Part shown: in pieces, positions 25,154-34,023 of the stretch
Layout of the letters: the number at the start of each line of letters is the position of its first letter
How positions within the stretch are numbered: position 1 is the first letter of the stretch
Assembly (NCBI GenBank): GCA_025059775.1
Contig: JANXCW010000002.1
Coordinates: 1 to 64,000 of the forward strand
Length of the DNA: 64,000 nucleotides
Source of the DNA: Armatimonadota bacterium
Lineage (GTDB): Bacteria > Sysuimicrobiota > Sysuimicrobiia > Sysuimicrobiales > Sysuimicrobiaceae
Direction of reading: 5' to 3'
Notes under the pieces: generated by a model
Seen by the model: only the letters and a program-made list of their open reading frames with translations
Databases searched by the model: none
Told to the model about the DNA's origin: nothing
Program-made: the position numbers and the translations under genes

Positions 25154-25932
25154 GGGGCCGACACCTCCGCGCGGACCCATTGGGAGAGAGAGAGGGCGTT
25201 GCGCACCGCATATCCCGCCACATCGTTGTTGTAGAAGGCATACACGTCCCGTCCCTTGCGCAGCTCCTCCTGGATCCAGGCGGCATCCTGACGGATGAAG
25301 GCTTCCGGGTAGCAGCTGCGGTACAGGGGTCCGGGCCCGTGCCGGCGGAGGTAGCTCCAGCAGGCCACCTGAGGCACTCGCACCACGGGCCGGTCCAGGG
25401 GCTGCGGGGTCATGTCCGGGAGCAGCACCTGGAAGGGCCAGTCCGCTCCCACCACCGCGGCGTCCTGAGCCTCCAGCCGTCGGTAGACCGCCTCCGTGAA
25501 CCAGGAGGGATCCCGGAACTCGAAGGCATGCCGCACCTGGCCGGGAAGCGCCTGCAGGAAGGTCTCCAGAAGCTCCGGGTCCGCCCGGAAGCGGGGCGGG
25601 AGCTGCCACAGGACGCAGCTCAGGCGCCACCGCAGGGGCTGCGCGGCAGAGAAGAACCGGTGCAGGGCTTCTCCGGCCTCCCGCAGGCGGCGGAGATGGG
25701 TGATGAAGCGGCTGCCCTTGAGCACGAACCGGAAATGGTCCGGGACCTCTTGGGCCCAGGCCTCAAAGGTCCTGCGGGGCGGCAGGCGGTAGAAGGTGAC
25801 GTTCAGCTCCACGGCGTTGAAGTGCTCGGCATAGTGCCGTAGCCACCGGCGCGGCGGGAGATCCTCGGGGTACAGGACGCCCACCCAGTGCCGGTAGGTA
25901 AATCCGGAGGTCCCGATCCACGCGGTGGCCAC
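25150..25932 (-). CDS. DUF72 (YecE-like) family protein
   Basis: A 260-residue TIM-barrel-like protein of the YecE/DUF72 family. Typical pieces are WIGTSGFTYRHWVGVLYP, FNAVELNVTFYRLP, FRFVLKGSRFITHLRRL, HAFEFRDPSWF and DVYAFYNNDVAGYAVRNA. The biochemical role is unknown. It lies 3 nt downstream of tyrS and overlaps nth by 4 bp. The GTG at 25932 is the first reasonable start. Confidence 0.9.
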   Translation of the reverse strand: MATAWIGTSGFTYRHWVGVLYPEDLPPRRWLRHYAEHFNAVELNVTFYRLPPRRTFEAWAQEVPDHFRFVLKGSRFITHLRRLREAGEALHRFFSAAQPLRWRLSCVLWQLPPRFRADPELLETFLQALPGQVRHAFEFRDPSWFTEAVYRRLEAQDAAVVGADWPFQVLLPDMTPQPLDRPVVRVPQVACWSYLRRHGPGPLYRSCYPEAFIRQDAAWIQEELRKGRDVYAFYNNDVAGYAVRNALSLSQWVRAEVSAP

Positions 25933-25935
25933 GGG

Positions 25936-27159
25936 TCACCGGAGCAGGCGGATGCGGGCGAACCGACGCTTACCGACCCGCAGCACCATCCCGTCCCGCA
26001 CCTCCACCCGTGCCTCTGGATCCTCAAGCCGCCTCCCGTCTACGCTCACCCCACCCTGCAGGACCAGCCGACGCGCCTCGCTGCGGCTCCGGACGAGACC
26101 CGCCCGCACCACCAGATGCGCCACAGGCAAGGACCCCTCCCATAGGTCCGCCTCCCGGAAAAAGACCTCCGGGATCTCTTCCGGCAGCTCCTTGCGGGCA
26201 AAGACCCGGTCGAAGGCCTCCTCCGCGGCCCGGGCGGCCTCCTCCCCGTGCCAGAGACGCACGATCTCCCGGGCGAGCCGGCGCTTCGCGTCCCGGGGGT
26301 GTACGGTGCCCCGTTCCAGGCCCGTCACCAGTTCCCGGACCTCCGCCTCGGGGAGTTCTGTGCACAGCTCGAAGTAAGTCGGCATGAGTGCGTCCGGGAT
26401 GGACATGACCTTTCCGTACATCTCCTCATGTGGCTCGGTGATCCCGATGTAGTTGCCCAGGGACTTGCTCATCTTCTCCACCCCATCGAGACCCGGCAGG
26501 AGCGGCATGAGGAAGGCCACCTGCGGTGGCTGACCGAACTCCCGCTGGAGGTTTCGGCCCATGAGGAGGTTGAACTTCTGGTCTGTCCCTCCGAGCTCCA
26601 CGTCCGCCTGCAAAGCCACGGAGTCGTACGCCTGACAGAGCGGATACAGGAGCTCGTGGAGGCCGATGGGGATCCCTTCCCGCCACCGCTGGGTGAAGTC
26701 GTCCCGCTCCATCACCCGGGCCACCGTGACCTTGCTGGCAAGCCGGACCACGTCCGCAAACTGCATGGGGCTCAACCACTGACTGTTGAACACCACCCGG
26801 GTGCGCTCGGGATCCAGGATGCGGCTGTACTGCGCCCGGTAGGTGGCAGCGTTTCGCGTCACCTCCTCCGGAGAGAGCATCGGCCGGGTCTGCTTCTTTC
26901 CAGAGGGATCCCCGATGAGGGCCGTGAAGTCCCCGATGACGAGGATGGCCTCATGTCCCAGGTCCTGGAACTGCCGCAGCTTCCGCAGCACCACCGCAAA
27001 CCCCAGGTGGATGTCCGGGGCCGTGGGATCCAGTCCCAGCTTCACCCGCAGCGGCCGTCCCTCCTGCAGCTTCCCGAGCAGCTCCTCCTCCGAGACGATC
27101 TCCGCGGCACCCCGACGCAGCAGCGCCAGCTGCGCCTGCGGGGTCATTCCGGGACTCAT
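25936..27159 (-). CDS. tyrS: Tyrosyl-tRNA synthetase
   Basis: A 407-residue class I synthetase. It has the HIGH variant DIHLGF, the KMSKS signature in [11 protein letters not shown], the tRNA/Tyr pocket region [13 protein letters not shown], and a C-terminal S4 RNA-binding domain ([18 protein letters not shown]). It corresponds to the TyrZ-like subgroup, judged by length and the [15 protein letters not shown] segment. The ATG 27159 follows GGAGGCCGCA and overlaps queT by 4 bp; an internal ATG at 27147 is possible. Confidence 0.96.
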   Translation of the reverse strand: MSPGMTPQAQLALLRRGAAEIVSEEELLGKLQEGRPLRVKLGLDPTAPDIHLGFAVVLRKLRQFQDLGHEAILVIGDFTALIGDPSGKKQTRPMLSPEEVTRNAATYRAQYSRILDPERTRVVFNSQWLSPMQFADVVRLASKVTVARVMERDDFTQRWREGIPIGLHELLYPLCQAYDSVALQADVELGGTDQKFNLLMGRNLQREFGQPPQVAFLMPLLPGLDGVEKMSKSLGNYIGITEPHEEMYGKVMSIPDALMPTYFELCTELPEAEVRELVTGLERGTVHPRDAKRRLAREIVRLWHGEEAARAAEEAFDRVFARKELPEEIPEVFFREADLWEGSLPVAHLVVRAGLVRSRSEARRLVLQGGVSVDGRRLEDPEARVEVRDGMVLRVGKRRFARIRLLR

Positions 27160-27650
27160 TGCGGCCTCCGGGAAGGCAAGCCCAGGATCTCCGGTCGGGC
27201 CTGCAGGGCCAGGAGCAGCGGGTACCCGATCCCGTAGCAGGCCACGAGCTGGCCTAGGAACACCGTTCCCACCGTGGGCCAGTACGGCACCCCCACCAGG
27301 AACTGGAGGTAGAGGGGAACGCCCAAGGCGTTGACCACCACGGGCGGGAGGGGCGCAAGCCACGGCCGGGGCATGCGGGCGGTGAGCAAGGCCGCCAGAA
27401 GGGTCAACAGGGTACCGAGCAATACGTCCACAAGCCCGTACGGGCCCAGCAGGTTCGCCACGAACACCCCCAGCACCACCCCCAGGGTTCCGGCCGCGGG
27501 ATCCAGGTAGGGGAGCACGGTGAGGGCCTCAGAGATCCGTACCTGCACGGGACCATAGCCGAGCTCCCCCAGGGATGCGGTCGCCGCCGCGTACACGCCC
27601 GCGATCAGGGCGGCCCGCACCAGCAATCCGATCCGCACCTTCCGGCTCAT
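27156..27650 (-). CDS. queT: QueT-family queuosine-precursor ECF transporter S component
   Basis: A 164-residue membrane protein with five to six helices. It matches the QueT family by [40 protein letters not shown] and [20 protein letters not shown]. QueT proteins are substrate-binding subunits of group II ECF transporters for deazaguanine precursors of queuosine; the shared EcfA/EcfT module would be elsewhere. Both ends overlap neighbours by 4 bp. No preQ1 riboswitch is visible because the gene is internal to an operon. Location next to tyrS is suggestive, since tRNA-Tyr is a queuosine target (inference). Confidence 0.85.
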   Translation of the reverse strand: MSRKVRIGLLVRAALIAGVYAAATASLGELGYGPVQVRISEALTVLPYLDPAAGTLGVVLGVFVANLLGPYGLVDVLLGTLLTLLAALLTARMPRPWLAPLPPVVVNALGVPLYLQFLVGVPYWPTVGTVFLGQLVACYGIGYPLLLALQARPEILGLPSRRPQ

Positions 27651-28759
27651 GGCCTCTCCCCCTCCGTACTGAACAGCAGCCGCAGCGCCCTCCGGTCCAC
27701 CTCCACGCCAAGCCCAGGACCCCGGGGAGGGGCTCCAAACCCGTCCTGGGTACGGGGTGGATCCCCTGCCACGTGCTCCAGGACCCAGTCGCTCATGAAG
27801 GAAGCTGCCAGAAAGGCCTCGGGCCTGGTGCTGGCGGCCAGGTGGCTGGTGGCCGCGGTCACGAGATCCCCGCCCCACGTGTCCTCGAGGATGAGGCAAA
27901 GCCCCAGCTCCTGGGCGAGATCCCGCACCCAGCGCGATGGGGTGAGTCCCCCGAACCGGCTGATCTTGAGGTTGATCCCCGTGGCCCCCATCCGTGCGGC
28001 CTCCAGCACGTCCTGCACGCCCGTCACCACCTCGTCCAGGAGCATGGGGAGGGAAGCGGATCTCCGGACCGCCCGGCACTCTCCCAGGGTGGGGCAGGGT
28101 TGCTCCAGGATCAGGCGGGGAAGTGCTTCCAGCTGCCGGACCAGGAGCATGGCGGAGTGGAGCCGGTAGGCTCCGTTCGCGTCTGCGATCACCACGTCCT
28201 CTTCCCCGGTGACGTCCAGGACCGCCCGCACCCGAGCCACATCCTCGCGGGGCGTGGTGCCGATCTTGAGCTGGAACCGGCGGATGCCCTGCGCGCGTTG
28301 CTCCCGCACGAACTCCGCCATCTCCTCCGGCTTCCGCAGCGGGACCGCGGTGTAAAGGGGAAATCGTTCCTGCCACCGTCCGCCGAGAAGCAGGAAGACG
28401 GGAAGCCCCGTGGCCTTGCCCATGAGGTCCCAGCACGCCACATCCACCGGGCTTTTCGCAAACTCAAACCCACGCAGGGTACGCTCCATGCGGCGGTGAA
28501 TGGCCGCAAGGTCCCGGGGATCCAGGCCCAGAAGCGGCGGGAGGAGTTCCCGAAGCGCAACCCGGATCCCTTCCGCGAAGGCCGGCAGGTAGGTGGATCC
28601 CAACGGGCACACCTCCCCCCACCCCTCCAACCCTTCGTCGGTCAAAACCCGCACCACCGTGGAAGGCAGGGTGTGGACCACACGGCCGCCGGACATCCCG
28701 TAGGCCCCGTGGCGGTAGGTGAGCTCGTAGCCGTACACCTCGATGCGCACGATCCTCAT
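27647..28759 (-). CDS. Enolase-superfamily racemase/epimerase or dehydratase (MR/MLE subgroup)
   Basis: A 370-residue two-domain enzyme with capping domain and TIM barrel. Candidate catalytic and metal residues are the lysine in RRFQLKIG, Asp in VIADANGAY, Glu in LILEQPC, Asp in MLLDEVV and Lys in GINLKISRFGG. The pattern is that of the mandelate racemase/muconate lactonizing group that abstracts an alpha proton from a carboxylate. It is closest in my reading to the hydroxyproline-betaine epimerase/cis-3-hydroxyproline dehydratase-like members, but substrate cannot be assigned. Its 5' end overlaps mutS2 by 4 bp and its 3' end overlaps queT. Confidence 0.82.
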   Translation of the reverse strand: MRIVRIEVYGYELTYRHGAYGMSGGRVVHTLPSTVVRVLTDEGLEGWGEVCPLGSTYLPAFAEGIRVALRELLPPLLGLDPRDLAAIHRRMERTLRGFEFAKSPVDVACWDLMGKATGLPVFLLLGGRWQERFPLYTAVPLRKPEEMAEFVREQRAQGIRRFQLKIGTTPREDVARVRAVLDVTGEEDVVIADANGAYRLHSAMLLVRQLEALPRLILEQPCPTLGECRAVRRSASLPMLLDEVVTGVQDVLEAARMGATGINLKISRFGGLTPSRWVRDLAQELGLCLILEDTWGGDLVTAATSHLAASTRPEAFLAASFMSDWVLEHVAGDPPRTQDGFGAPPRGPGLGVEVDRRALRLLFSTEGERP

Positions 28760-31098
28760 GGTTCGAACTCCACCACGGTCACCCCCTCTCCCCCCTCCTG
28801 CGGGCCCGCCAGGTGGAACCGGAGGCCGGGGTGCGCGGACAGCACCTCATGCACGGCCCGACGGAGGGCCCCCGTGCCCTTGCCATGCACCACCACGAGG
28901 CGCCGCACGCCCCGGAGCAGAGCCGTGTCCAGGGCCCGCTCCAGCTCGTAGGCCGCGTCGTCCGCTCGGAGCCCCCGGAGATCCAGGCGGGTGGCGGATT
29001 CCGCGGCAAAGCCCCGCTCCGTGGTCCGACGGGGCCGGGAGGGCGGCTCGGAACCGGTGGGCTGCCGCAGATCCGTCCGGGGAACCCGGACCTTCCACTG
29101 CCCCACCTGTACTTCCACCTCGCCCCGATCCGTAGTACCCACCACGGTTCCCTCGGTCCGCAGGGAGACCACCCGCACCCGATCCCCCGGTGCGATGGCC
29201 TCCACGGGTTCTCCCACCTCAGGAGCCTGCTCGGCCTTCAGGGTCCTGTGGAGCTCCGCGAGCCGGGAGGAGGCCTCCTGCGCCACCTGCGCCCGACGCT
29301 CCGCCCGCAGCTCCGCGAGCACCCTCCGGACTTCCTCCTGGGCTCGTTCCACGATCCCCCTGGCCTCCTCCCGGGCCTGGGCCAGGAGCCGCTCCCGCTC
29401 CGAACGGAGCTGTGCCCGCAGCGCCTCGTAGCGCGCGCGTTCCTCCGCCGCCTCCCGGCGTAACCGCTCCGCCTCTGCCCGGGCCGTCTCCATCCGCCGC
29501 CGGTCCTCGCTCAATCCGGCCAGCATGCTCTCCACCTCCGTCACCTCCCGCGGGAGGTATCCTCGCGCCCGCTCCAGCACCCCCGGAGGTAGCCCCAGGC
29601 GCTGGGCGATGACGAAGGCGTGGCTGCTCCCCGGAATCCCAATCCGCAGCCGGTAGGTGGGGCGCAGGGTCTCCGCGTCGAAGTCCACGGAGGCGTTCTG
29701 CACGCCCTCCCGGTCGTACGCGAGGGACTTGAGCTCTCCGTGGTGGGTGGTGGCCACCACCCGGCAGTCCCGTTCGTGCAGGGCCTCTAGGATGGCGCGG
29801 GCCAGAGCCGAGCCCTCCGCGGGATCCGTGCCCGCCCCGATCTCATCCAGGAGCACCAGGGCAGCGGGCCCGGCCCGGTGCAGGATGTCCACGATGGCCC
29901 GCAGGTGGCTGCTGAAGGTCGAGAGCGACTGCTCGATGCTCTGCTCATCCCCGATGTCCGCGAAGATCTGAGGGAAGACGCCCATCCGGCTCCGGGGGGA
30001 AACGGGAACGAACAGCCCCGACTGCAGCATCAGCTGCAGCAGACCGATGGTCTTCAGGGCCACGGTCTTGCCCCCCGTGTTGGGCCCCGTGAGGATGAGG
30101 GTGCGGAAATCCATCCCCAGGCGCACGTCGATGGGAACCACCGGCCGTTGGGGATCCCGCCGGTGGGCGTAGACGAGGAGGGGGTGCCGGGCCTCCACGA
30201 TCTCCAGCTGGGGGCCTGGTAGCAGTTCCGGATTCACCGCGTCCAGTTCCTCCGCCAGGCGTGCCTTGGCAAGCGCTAGGTCGAGACGGGCCAGAATGTG
30301 CAGGGACCGTTCCAGCTCGGCCGCACAGACGGCCACCTGTTCCGAGAGCCTCCTCAGGATCCGCTGGACCTCCCGCTCCTCCGTGCCCCGCAGGGCCCGG
30401 ATGCGGTTTTGGAGCTGCACGGCGACCAGCGGCTCCATGAAGGCGGTCTGGCCGGTACTGGACTGGTCGTGGAGGATCCCGGGGAACTGGTGCACATACT
30501 GGTGCTTCACGGGCACCACGTACCGATCACCCCGCACGGTGATGATGGGATCCTGGAGCATGCGGCTCCAACGGGGCGACCGGATGATCTCCTCGAGCTT
30601 GCTGCGCAGCTCCTCCTCCGTGGCCCGCAGCTGTCGCCGGATGCGGCTGAGCTCGGGGCTCGCGCTATCCAGCACCGCCCCGTCCTCCCCGACGCCCCGC
30701 TCCAGCTCCGCCTCCAGCAGGACCAAGGTGGGGAGCTCCCGGGCCAGGGCGGACAGCTGTGGCACCTGCTCTGCCCGGGAGAGCACCGCACCCTTCACCC
30801 TCCGGGCAGCCCGAGCGGTGTGCAGAATCCGCAGCAGGTCCTCCGGCGAGAGCACCCCGCCCACCCGGACCCGGGTGAGATGGGGTCGGAGGTCATGCAC
30901 CCCGCGCAGGGAGAGCTCACCCTCCCGCAGGAGCCTTCGGGCCTCCGCGGTCTCCTGCAGTCGCTCCTGCACGGTGTGGAAGTCCGCGGCGGGTTCCAGC
31001 TCTGCCGCGAGCTCCGCCCCCATCGCGGTCTCCGCCAGCTGGCGCAGGCGCTCCCGGATCTTCTCGAACTCCAGAACCCGCAGGGTGCGCTCATCCAT
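28756..31098 (-). CDS. mutS2: Endonuclease MutS2
   Basis: A 780-residue MutS homologue without the mismatch-recognition domain. Walker A is LTGPNTGGKTVALKT near residue 330, followed by Walker B VLLDEIGAGTDPAEGSALA and the ATTHHGELK switch. A long coiled coil occupies about 515-640. The C-terminal Smr nuclease domain begins near 700 (LDLRGLRADDAAYELE, VVHGKGTGALRRAV). MutS2 suppresses recombination and, in Bacillota, also rescues collided ribosomes. ATG 31098, 3 nt after mpg. Confidence 0.96.
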   Translation of the reverse strand: MDERTLRVLEFEKIRERLRQLAETAMGAELAAELEPAADFHTVQERLQETAEARRLLREGELSLRGVHDLRPHLTRVRVGGVLSPEDLLRILHTARAARRVKGAVLSRAEQVPQLSALARELPTLVLLEAELERGVGEDGAVLDSASPELSRIRRQLRATEEELRSKLEEIIRSPRWSRMLQDPIITVRGDRYVVPVKHQYVHQFPGILHDQSSTGQTAFMEPLVAVQLQNRIRALRGTEEREVQRILRRLSEQVAVCAAELERSLHILARLDLALAKARLAEELDAVNPELLPGPQLEIVEARHPLLVYAHRRDPQRPVVPIDVRLGMDFRTLILTGPNTGGKTVALKTIGLLQLMLQSGLFVPVSPRSRMGVFPQIFADIGDEQSIEQSLSTFSSHLRAIVDILHRAGPAALVLLDEIGAGTDPAEGSALARAILEALHERDCRVVATTHHGELKSLAYDREGVQNASVDFDAETLRPTYRLRIGIPGSSHAFVIAQRLGLPPGVLERARGYLPREVTEVESMLAGLSEDRRRMETARAEAERLRREAAEERARYEALRAQLRSERERLLAQAREEARGIVERAQEEVRRVLAELRAERRAQVAQEASSRLAELHRTLKAEQAPEVGEPVEAIAPGDRVRVVSLRTEGTVVGTTDRGEVEVQVGQWKVRVPRTDLRQPTGSEPPSRPRRTTERGFAAESATRLDLRGLRADDAAYELERALDTALLRGVRRLVVVHGKGTGALRRAVHEVLSAHPGLRFHLAGPQEGGEGVTVVEFEP

Positions 31099-31101
31099 AC
31101 C

Positions 31102-31716
31102 CTAATTCCCCGCGCCATTGTATACCGGCCGGGAAAGAAAGGGGCTTTCGGGGTCCACGAACCGCCAGGGGCGGTCTCGGGCGCGCCGGATTCCGATGCG
31201 CGGGGTGGCGAGAAGGCGGCGGGGTGGAATCCCCGCGGCAAGGTAGAGGGGACCCGGTCGCGTGAGGTCCGCTCCGTTCCAGGAGAGATCGATGGCGAAG
31301 GCCTGCGTGAGGCGGCCGGGGCCGCTGGTGAGCAGCCGCACTTCCTCTACTCCCCGCAGCCCGCGCATTGCCTCCAGTCCTTCGAGGGGCTCCGCGGCCC
31401 GCAGGAGTACGGCTCCCGGAACCCCTTCCGGTTCCGTGACCACGTTGATGCAGTGGTGGTTGCCGTACGTGAAGTACACGTAGGCGATCCCCGGCGGGCC
31501 CCACATGACGGCACTGCGGGCGGTGCGGCGGTAGGCGTGGCTTGCGGGGTCCTGGGGTCCCAGGTATGCCTCCACCTCCACGAGGCGTCCCACGAGCCGC
31601 ACCCCGTCCGGCAGAACCCGTACGAGCAGCGCTCCCACCAGTTCCCGCGCCACCTGGAGGGTGGGCCGGGCGAAGAAGCTGCGGGGCAGGGGCTGGAGAG
31701 CGCGTTCCGCGATCAT
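31102..31716 (-). CDS. 3-methyladenine DNA glycosylase (AAG/MPG family)
   Basis: A 204-residue glycosylase excising alkylated and deaminated purines. Hallmarks are the catalytic glutamate in LVEVEAYLGPQDPASHAYR, the pocket residues of RSAVMWGPPGIAYVYFTYG and HHCINVVTEPEG, and the LTSGPGRLTQAF segment. The length is standard. ATG 31716 overlaps the polX stop (ATGA); the earlier part of the open frame lacks similarity. It acts in base excision repair together with nth in the same run of genes. Confidence 0.94.
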   Translation of the reverse strand: MIAERALQPLPRSFFARPTLQVARELVGALLVRVLPDGVRLVGRLVEVEAYLGPQDPASHAYRRTARSAVMWGPPGIAYVYFTYGNHHCINVVTEPEGVPGAVLLRAAEPLEGLEAMRGLRGVEEVRLLTSGPGRLTQAFAIDLSWNGADLTRPGPLYLAAGIPPRRLLATPRIGIRRARDRPWRFVDPESPFLSRPVYNGAGN

Positions 31717-33455
31717 CCGGAGCGCTTTCCCCGGGCGGCAGGACGCTTGCGGCCCAGGACCTCGAGGAGCTTCCGCAGCGGCAGGGTGTTCACCACGTCC
31801 TTCGCCTCCGCCCACCCCCGCCGGGCGGTCCCCACGCCCAGCTCCATGTACCGGAGCTGCGCGGGGCTGTGGGCATCCGTGTTGATGCAGAGCAAGGCCC
31901 CATGCTCCACGGCCAGCCGCACGTGCACGTCCTTGAGATCCAGCCGCTCCGGGGCCGCGTTCACCTCCAGGATGGTGCCGGTCCTGCGGGCGGCCTCCAC
32001 CAGCCGCTCCACGTCCACGGAGTAGGGATCCCGCTGCTGGACGAGCCGGCCCGTGGGGTGTCCCAGGATGGTGACGTAGGGGTTGTGCATGGCCCGCACG
32101 ATGCGCTCCGTCATGGCTTGAGCGTCCATGCGGAAATGGGTGTGCACGGAGGCCACCACCACGTCCAGGTCCGCCAGGACCTCGTCCGGGTAGTCCAGGG
32201 ATCCGTCCGGAAGGATATCCACCTCAGACCCGATGAGGACCACGATCCCCTCCAGCCGCTCGCTGAGACGGCGCACGTCCCGGATGTGGCGCCGAAGGTC
32301 CTCCACCGTCACCCCGCCCGCGAACTTGAGGCTCTGGGAGTGGTCCGTGATGCAGATGTACTCGTAGCCCAGCTCCCGCGCAGCCCGGGCCATCTCCTCC
32401 ACCGTGGCGGTGCCGTCGCTCCACCGGGTGTGCATGTGGAGGTCACCCCGGATGTCCTGGAGGGTCACGAGCTTCGGAAGCGCTCCGCGCTCCGCCACTT
32501 CCAGTTCCCCCTGATCCTCCCGCAGCTCCGGCGGGATCCAGGGGAGCCCTACCGCGGCGTACACCTCCTCCTCCGTCCGGCCCGCGATGCGCCGCTCCCC
32601 TCGGAAGACCCCGTACTCGTTGATCTTGAGGCCCATCCGCACGGCCCGCTCCCGGAGCTTGATGTTGTGTCCCTTGCTCCCCGTGAAGTACTGCAACGCC
32701 GCGCCGAAGCAGATGGGCTCTACCACCCGAAGGTCCGCTTGGATCCCCACCCGGAGCAGCACGCTGCTCCGGGTGGGGCCGTGCGAGAGCACCTCCCCGA
32801 CCTCCGGCATCCGCACGAAGGTCTCCATAGGCTCCTCGGGGGCACTGCTGGTCACCAGGATATCGATGTCGCCGATGGTGTCCTTCATGCGACGCAGGCT
32901 GCCGGCCACGCGGACGCCGTGGACGGACGGCAGCCTCTGCAACCGGGCCACGATCTCCTGAGCATACGGCCGCACGGTCCCCAGGGGCAGCCGCTTCCCT
33001 GCCCGGCGCACCTGTTCGATCCCCCGCAGGATGTTCTCCACCGTTTTCTGTCCCATGCGGGGAAGGCCCACGAGCCGTCCGGATCGCGCGGCCTGTTCCA
33101 GCTCCTCCAGGGTGGTGATCCCCAGATGCTGGTAGATGAGCATGGCGGTCTTCGGCCCCAGTCCCGGGATCCGCAGGAGGGTGGTGATGCCCGCGGGGAG
33201 TTCCCTCAACAGTTCCGCGTGGTAGGCGATCCTCCCCGTGTGCAGGTATTCCCGGATCTTCTCCGCGATGCTCTTGCCTACCCCGGGAATCTCCTCCAGG
33301 GCTCCCCGGGCCGCCAGTTCCTCGATGTCCTCCGTAAGGCTCTCCATAGCCCGGGCAGCCCGGCGGTATGCGTTCACCCGGAAGGGGCTCTCTCCCTTCA
33401 CCTCCAGCAGGTCCGCGATCTCGTTCAGCAGGGACGCGAGCTCCAGGTTCTTCAT
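31713..33455 (-). CDS. polX: DNA polymerase/3'-5' exonuclease PolX
   Basis: A 580-residue bacterial family X polymerase. The N-terminal HhH/lyase-like domain has EEIPGVGKSIAEKI and RIPGLGPKTAMLIY; the nucleotidyltransferase site is VAGSLRRMKDTIGDIDILV with the catalytic aspartates; and the C-terminal PHP domain starts at DIRGDLHMHTRWSDG with metal-binding histidines. The PHP part supplies exonuclease and AP-endonuclease activity in characterised relatives. The gene is between cvpA (3 nt gap) and mpg (4 bp overlap). Confidence 0.95.
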   Translation of the reverse strand: MKNLELASLLNEIADLLEVKGESPFRVNAYRRAARAMESLTEDIEELAARGALEEIPGVGKSIAEKIREYLHTGRIAYHAELLRELPAGITTLLRIPGLGPKTAMLIYQHLGITTLEELEQAARSGRLVGLPRMGQKTVENILRGIEQVRRAGKRLPLGTVRPYAQEIVARLQRLPSVHGVRVAGSLRRMKDTIGDIDILVTSSAPEEPMETFVRMPEVGEVLSHGPTRSSVLLRVGIQADLRVVEPICFGAALQYFTGSKGHNIKLRERAVRMGLKINEYGVFRGERRIAGRTEEEVYAAVGLPWIPPELREDQGELEVAERGALPKLVTLQDIRGDLHMHTRWSDGTATVEEMARAARELGYEYICITDHSQSLKFAGGVTVEDLRRHIRDVRRLSERLEGIVVLIGSEVDILPDGSLDYPDEVLADLDVVVASVHTHFRMDAQAMTERIVRAMHNPYVTILGHPTGRLVQQRDPYSVDVERLVEAARRTGTILEVNAAPERLDLKDVHVRLAVEHGALLCINTDAHSPAQLRYMELGVGTARRGWAEAKDVVNTLPLRKLLEVLGRKRPAARGKRSG

Positions 33456-33458
33456 GGT

Positions 33459-33971
33459 TCAGAAGGACTCCCCGCCCGGCCCCAGCTCCGGAATCTTCCA
33501 GGGGAGGACGCCGTTCAGGCTCCGCACGGCAGTCGCCTCCCAGCTCGCGAGGGTGGGCGCGAGCAGGGATCGCTCCACATCCGGCCGCACCGCGGGGCCG
33601 AAGGGTGCGGCCAGGAGGAACACCAGGAAGATCATGGAGAGCACGGCTCCCTTGAGAACCCCCAGGAGTCCACCAAGAAGGATCTGAACGCCGGCAGCCG
33701 CCCCCCGGCCCGCGATGGCCGCGGTGAGGTAATTGCCCACCACCACGAGCACCACCAGCATCCCCAAAAAGGTCACGGTGGCCGCCCATTCCGGCCAGGG
33801 GAAATCCCGGCCGAAGAGGGCTTGAGCCGCGGCCTTGTAGAACCGGCTGGTGAGTCCGAAGGCGAGCGCGAGAAAGCAGGTCTCCAGCAGGGTTCTGAGC
33901 GGTCCCCGAGCCAGCCCAGAGAGGACCATGAGCAGGGTCAGGGCGAGGATAATCCAGTCCACCCACGTCAT
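33459..33971 (-). CDS. cvpA: CvpA-family membrane protein
   Basis: A 170-residue inner-membrane protein with four hydrophobic helices (starting VDWIILALTLLMVLSGLARG) and the family-typical GGLLGVLKGAVLSMIFLVFL near the third helix. CvpA proteins are linked to envelope homeostasis and colicin V export, but no molecular activity is established. The order pheT-cvpA-polX-mutS2 is common in Bacillota-like genomes. Start ATG 33971 lies 52 nt after pheT; the spacer holds nothing I can name. Confidence 0.85.
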   Translation of the reverse strand: MTWVDWIILALTLLMVLSGLARGPLRTLLETCFLALAFGLTSRFYKAAAQALFGRDFPWPEWAATVTFLGMLVVLVVVGNYLTAAIAGRGAAAGVQILLGGLLGVLKGAVLSMIFLVFLLAAPFGPAVRPDVERSLLAPTLASWEATAVRSLNGVLPWKIPELGPGGESF

Positions 33972-34023
33972 GCCGCTCCCTCCCCCCCCCAGGATTCGCG
34001 GCACCGCGGGGAGTTCCTGCGTT

